From an uncultured Veillonella sp. (GTDB lineage Bacteria; Bacillota; Negativicutes; Veillonellales; Veillonellaceae): 5,332 nt of DNA. Under the pieces are notes generated by a model. The model was given only the letters and a program-made list of their open reading frames with translations. It had not been told where the DNA came from and searched no databases. A program made the translations under genes and the position numbers. The stretch is taken from positions 1 through 5,332 of the forward strand of contig NZ_CAKPTN010000113.1 of the NCBI RefSeq assembly GCF_934190855.1, written 5' to 3'. The first letter of the stretch is position 1, and every line of letters begins with the position of its first letter. Shown here piece after piece: positions 5,033-5,332 of this stretch.

Positions 5033-5332
5033 ATGGAAGAACGAGTACTTATAAGTTTGCTCTTAGATTTCTATGGGCCATTATTGACGGACAAGCAACG
5101 CATGTCCTTACAACTTCACCACGAAGACGATATGTCCCTTGGCGAAATCGCTGAGGAATTAGGTGTATCACGGCAGGCTGTACACGATAATTTACAGCGT
5201 GCTCGACATATTTTAAACGATTACGAATCTAAATTACACTTGGTTGCACAATATGAACAACGTGAAGGGTTGCTTTCACAGTTGAAAGAAACCTTGCCAA
5301 AAGAGGTATTAGCTGAAAGCAAGGTACAACAA
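5033..5332 (+). CDS. ylxM: YlxM/UPF0122 family DNA-binding protein, 3' end beyond the window
   Basis: The first 100 codons of an open frame that runs off the right edge; the protein begins MEERVLISLL. The segment LLLDFYGPLLTDKQR (9-23) and the helix-turn-helix MSLGEIAEELGVSRQAVHDN (34-53) are characteristic of the YlxM (P13, UPF0122) family, whose fold resembles sigma-factor region 4. The following charged helix (about 54-86) is also typical. Family members are usually about 105-120 residues, so only the C-terminal tail is missing. In many Bacillota ylxM lies directly before ffh, the signal recognition particle GTPase gene, and has been linked to signal recognition particle function; ffh is expected just outside the window. 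GGAGGTGG at 5021-5028 supports the ATG at 5033. A general sigma-like regulator is the alternative reading, but the match to YlxM is strong. Confidence 0.92.
   Translation, partial: MEERVLISLLLDFYGPLLTDKQRMSLQLHHEDDMSLGEIAEELGVSRQAVHDNLQRARHILNDYESKLHLVAQYEQREGLLSQLKETLPKEVLAESKVQQ

Overview
The window looks like chromosomal DNA from a low-GC Bacillota bacterium. The proteins and the strong AGGAGG-type ribosome binding sites fit a member of the Negativicutes such as Veillonella, but that assignment is from general impression and was not tested by any search. All complete genes are intact and have recognisable families; no phage, insertion sequence, CRISPR array or RNA operon is visible.

Layout. 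Positions 1-387 form a long, AT-rich intergenic region between a minus-strand gene lying just outside the window (only its Shine-Dalgarno sequence and promoter are inside) and copA. It holds two outward-facing promoters, two small inverted repeats, a probable RNA stem-loop and an imperfect direct repeat of about 41 bp. Positions 388-2562 (+) encode a Cu(I)-exporting P1B-type ATPase (CopA), closed by an intrinsic terminator. Positions 2730-3257 (+) encode the substrate-binding membrane subunit of an energy-coupling factor (ECF) vitamin-type transporter, with its own promoter. A bidirectional terminator at 3346-3388 separates it from a convergent minus-strand flavoprotein (3425-4750), which closely resembles RclA, the hypochlorite- and copper-related Cu(II) reductase described in E. 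coli. Its true start is at 4750, seven codons inside the longest reading frame. A 282-bp region (4751-5032) then holds the rclA promoter, inverted repeats, a terminator-like hairpin and the promoter of the last gene. That gene, ylxM (5033 to the window edge, +), is cut by the window end; in many Bacillota it is the first gene of the signal recognition particle operon, so ffh is expected next.

How the genes relate. The four genes appear to be four separate transcription units. The one functional theme is copper and oxidant stress: CopA pumps Cu(I) out of the cytoplasm, and RclA relatives can reduce Cu(II) to Cu(I) and protect against hypochlorous acid. That link is inferred from families, not from shared regulation, which I could not demonstrate. 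The ECF subunit and ylxM look unrelated to it. I found no convincing new multi-gene system. The best leads for undescribed biology are the structured, repeat-bearing copA leader and the possible small transcript in front of ylxM.
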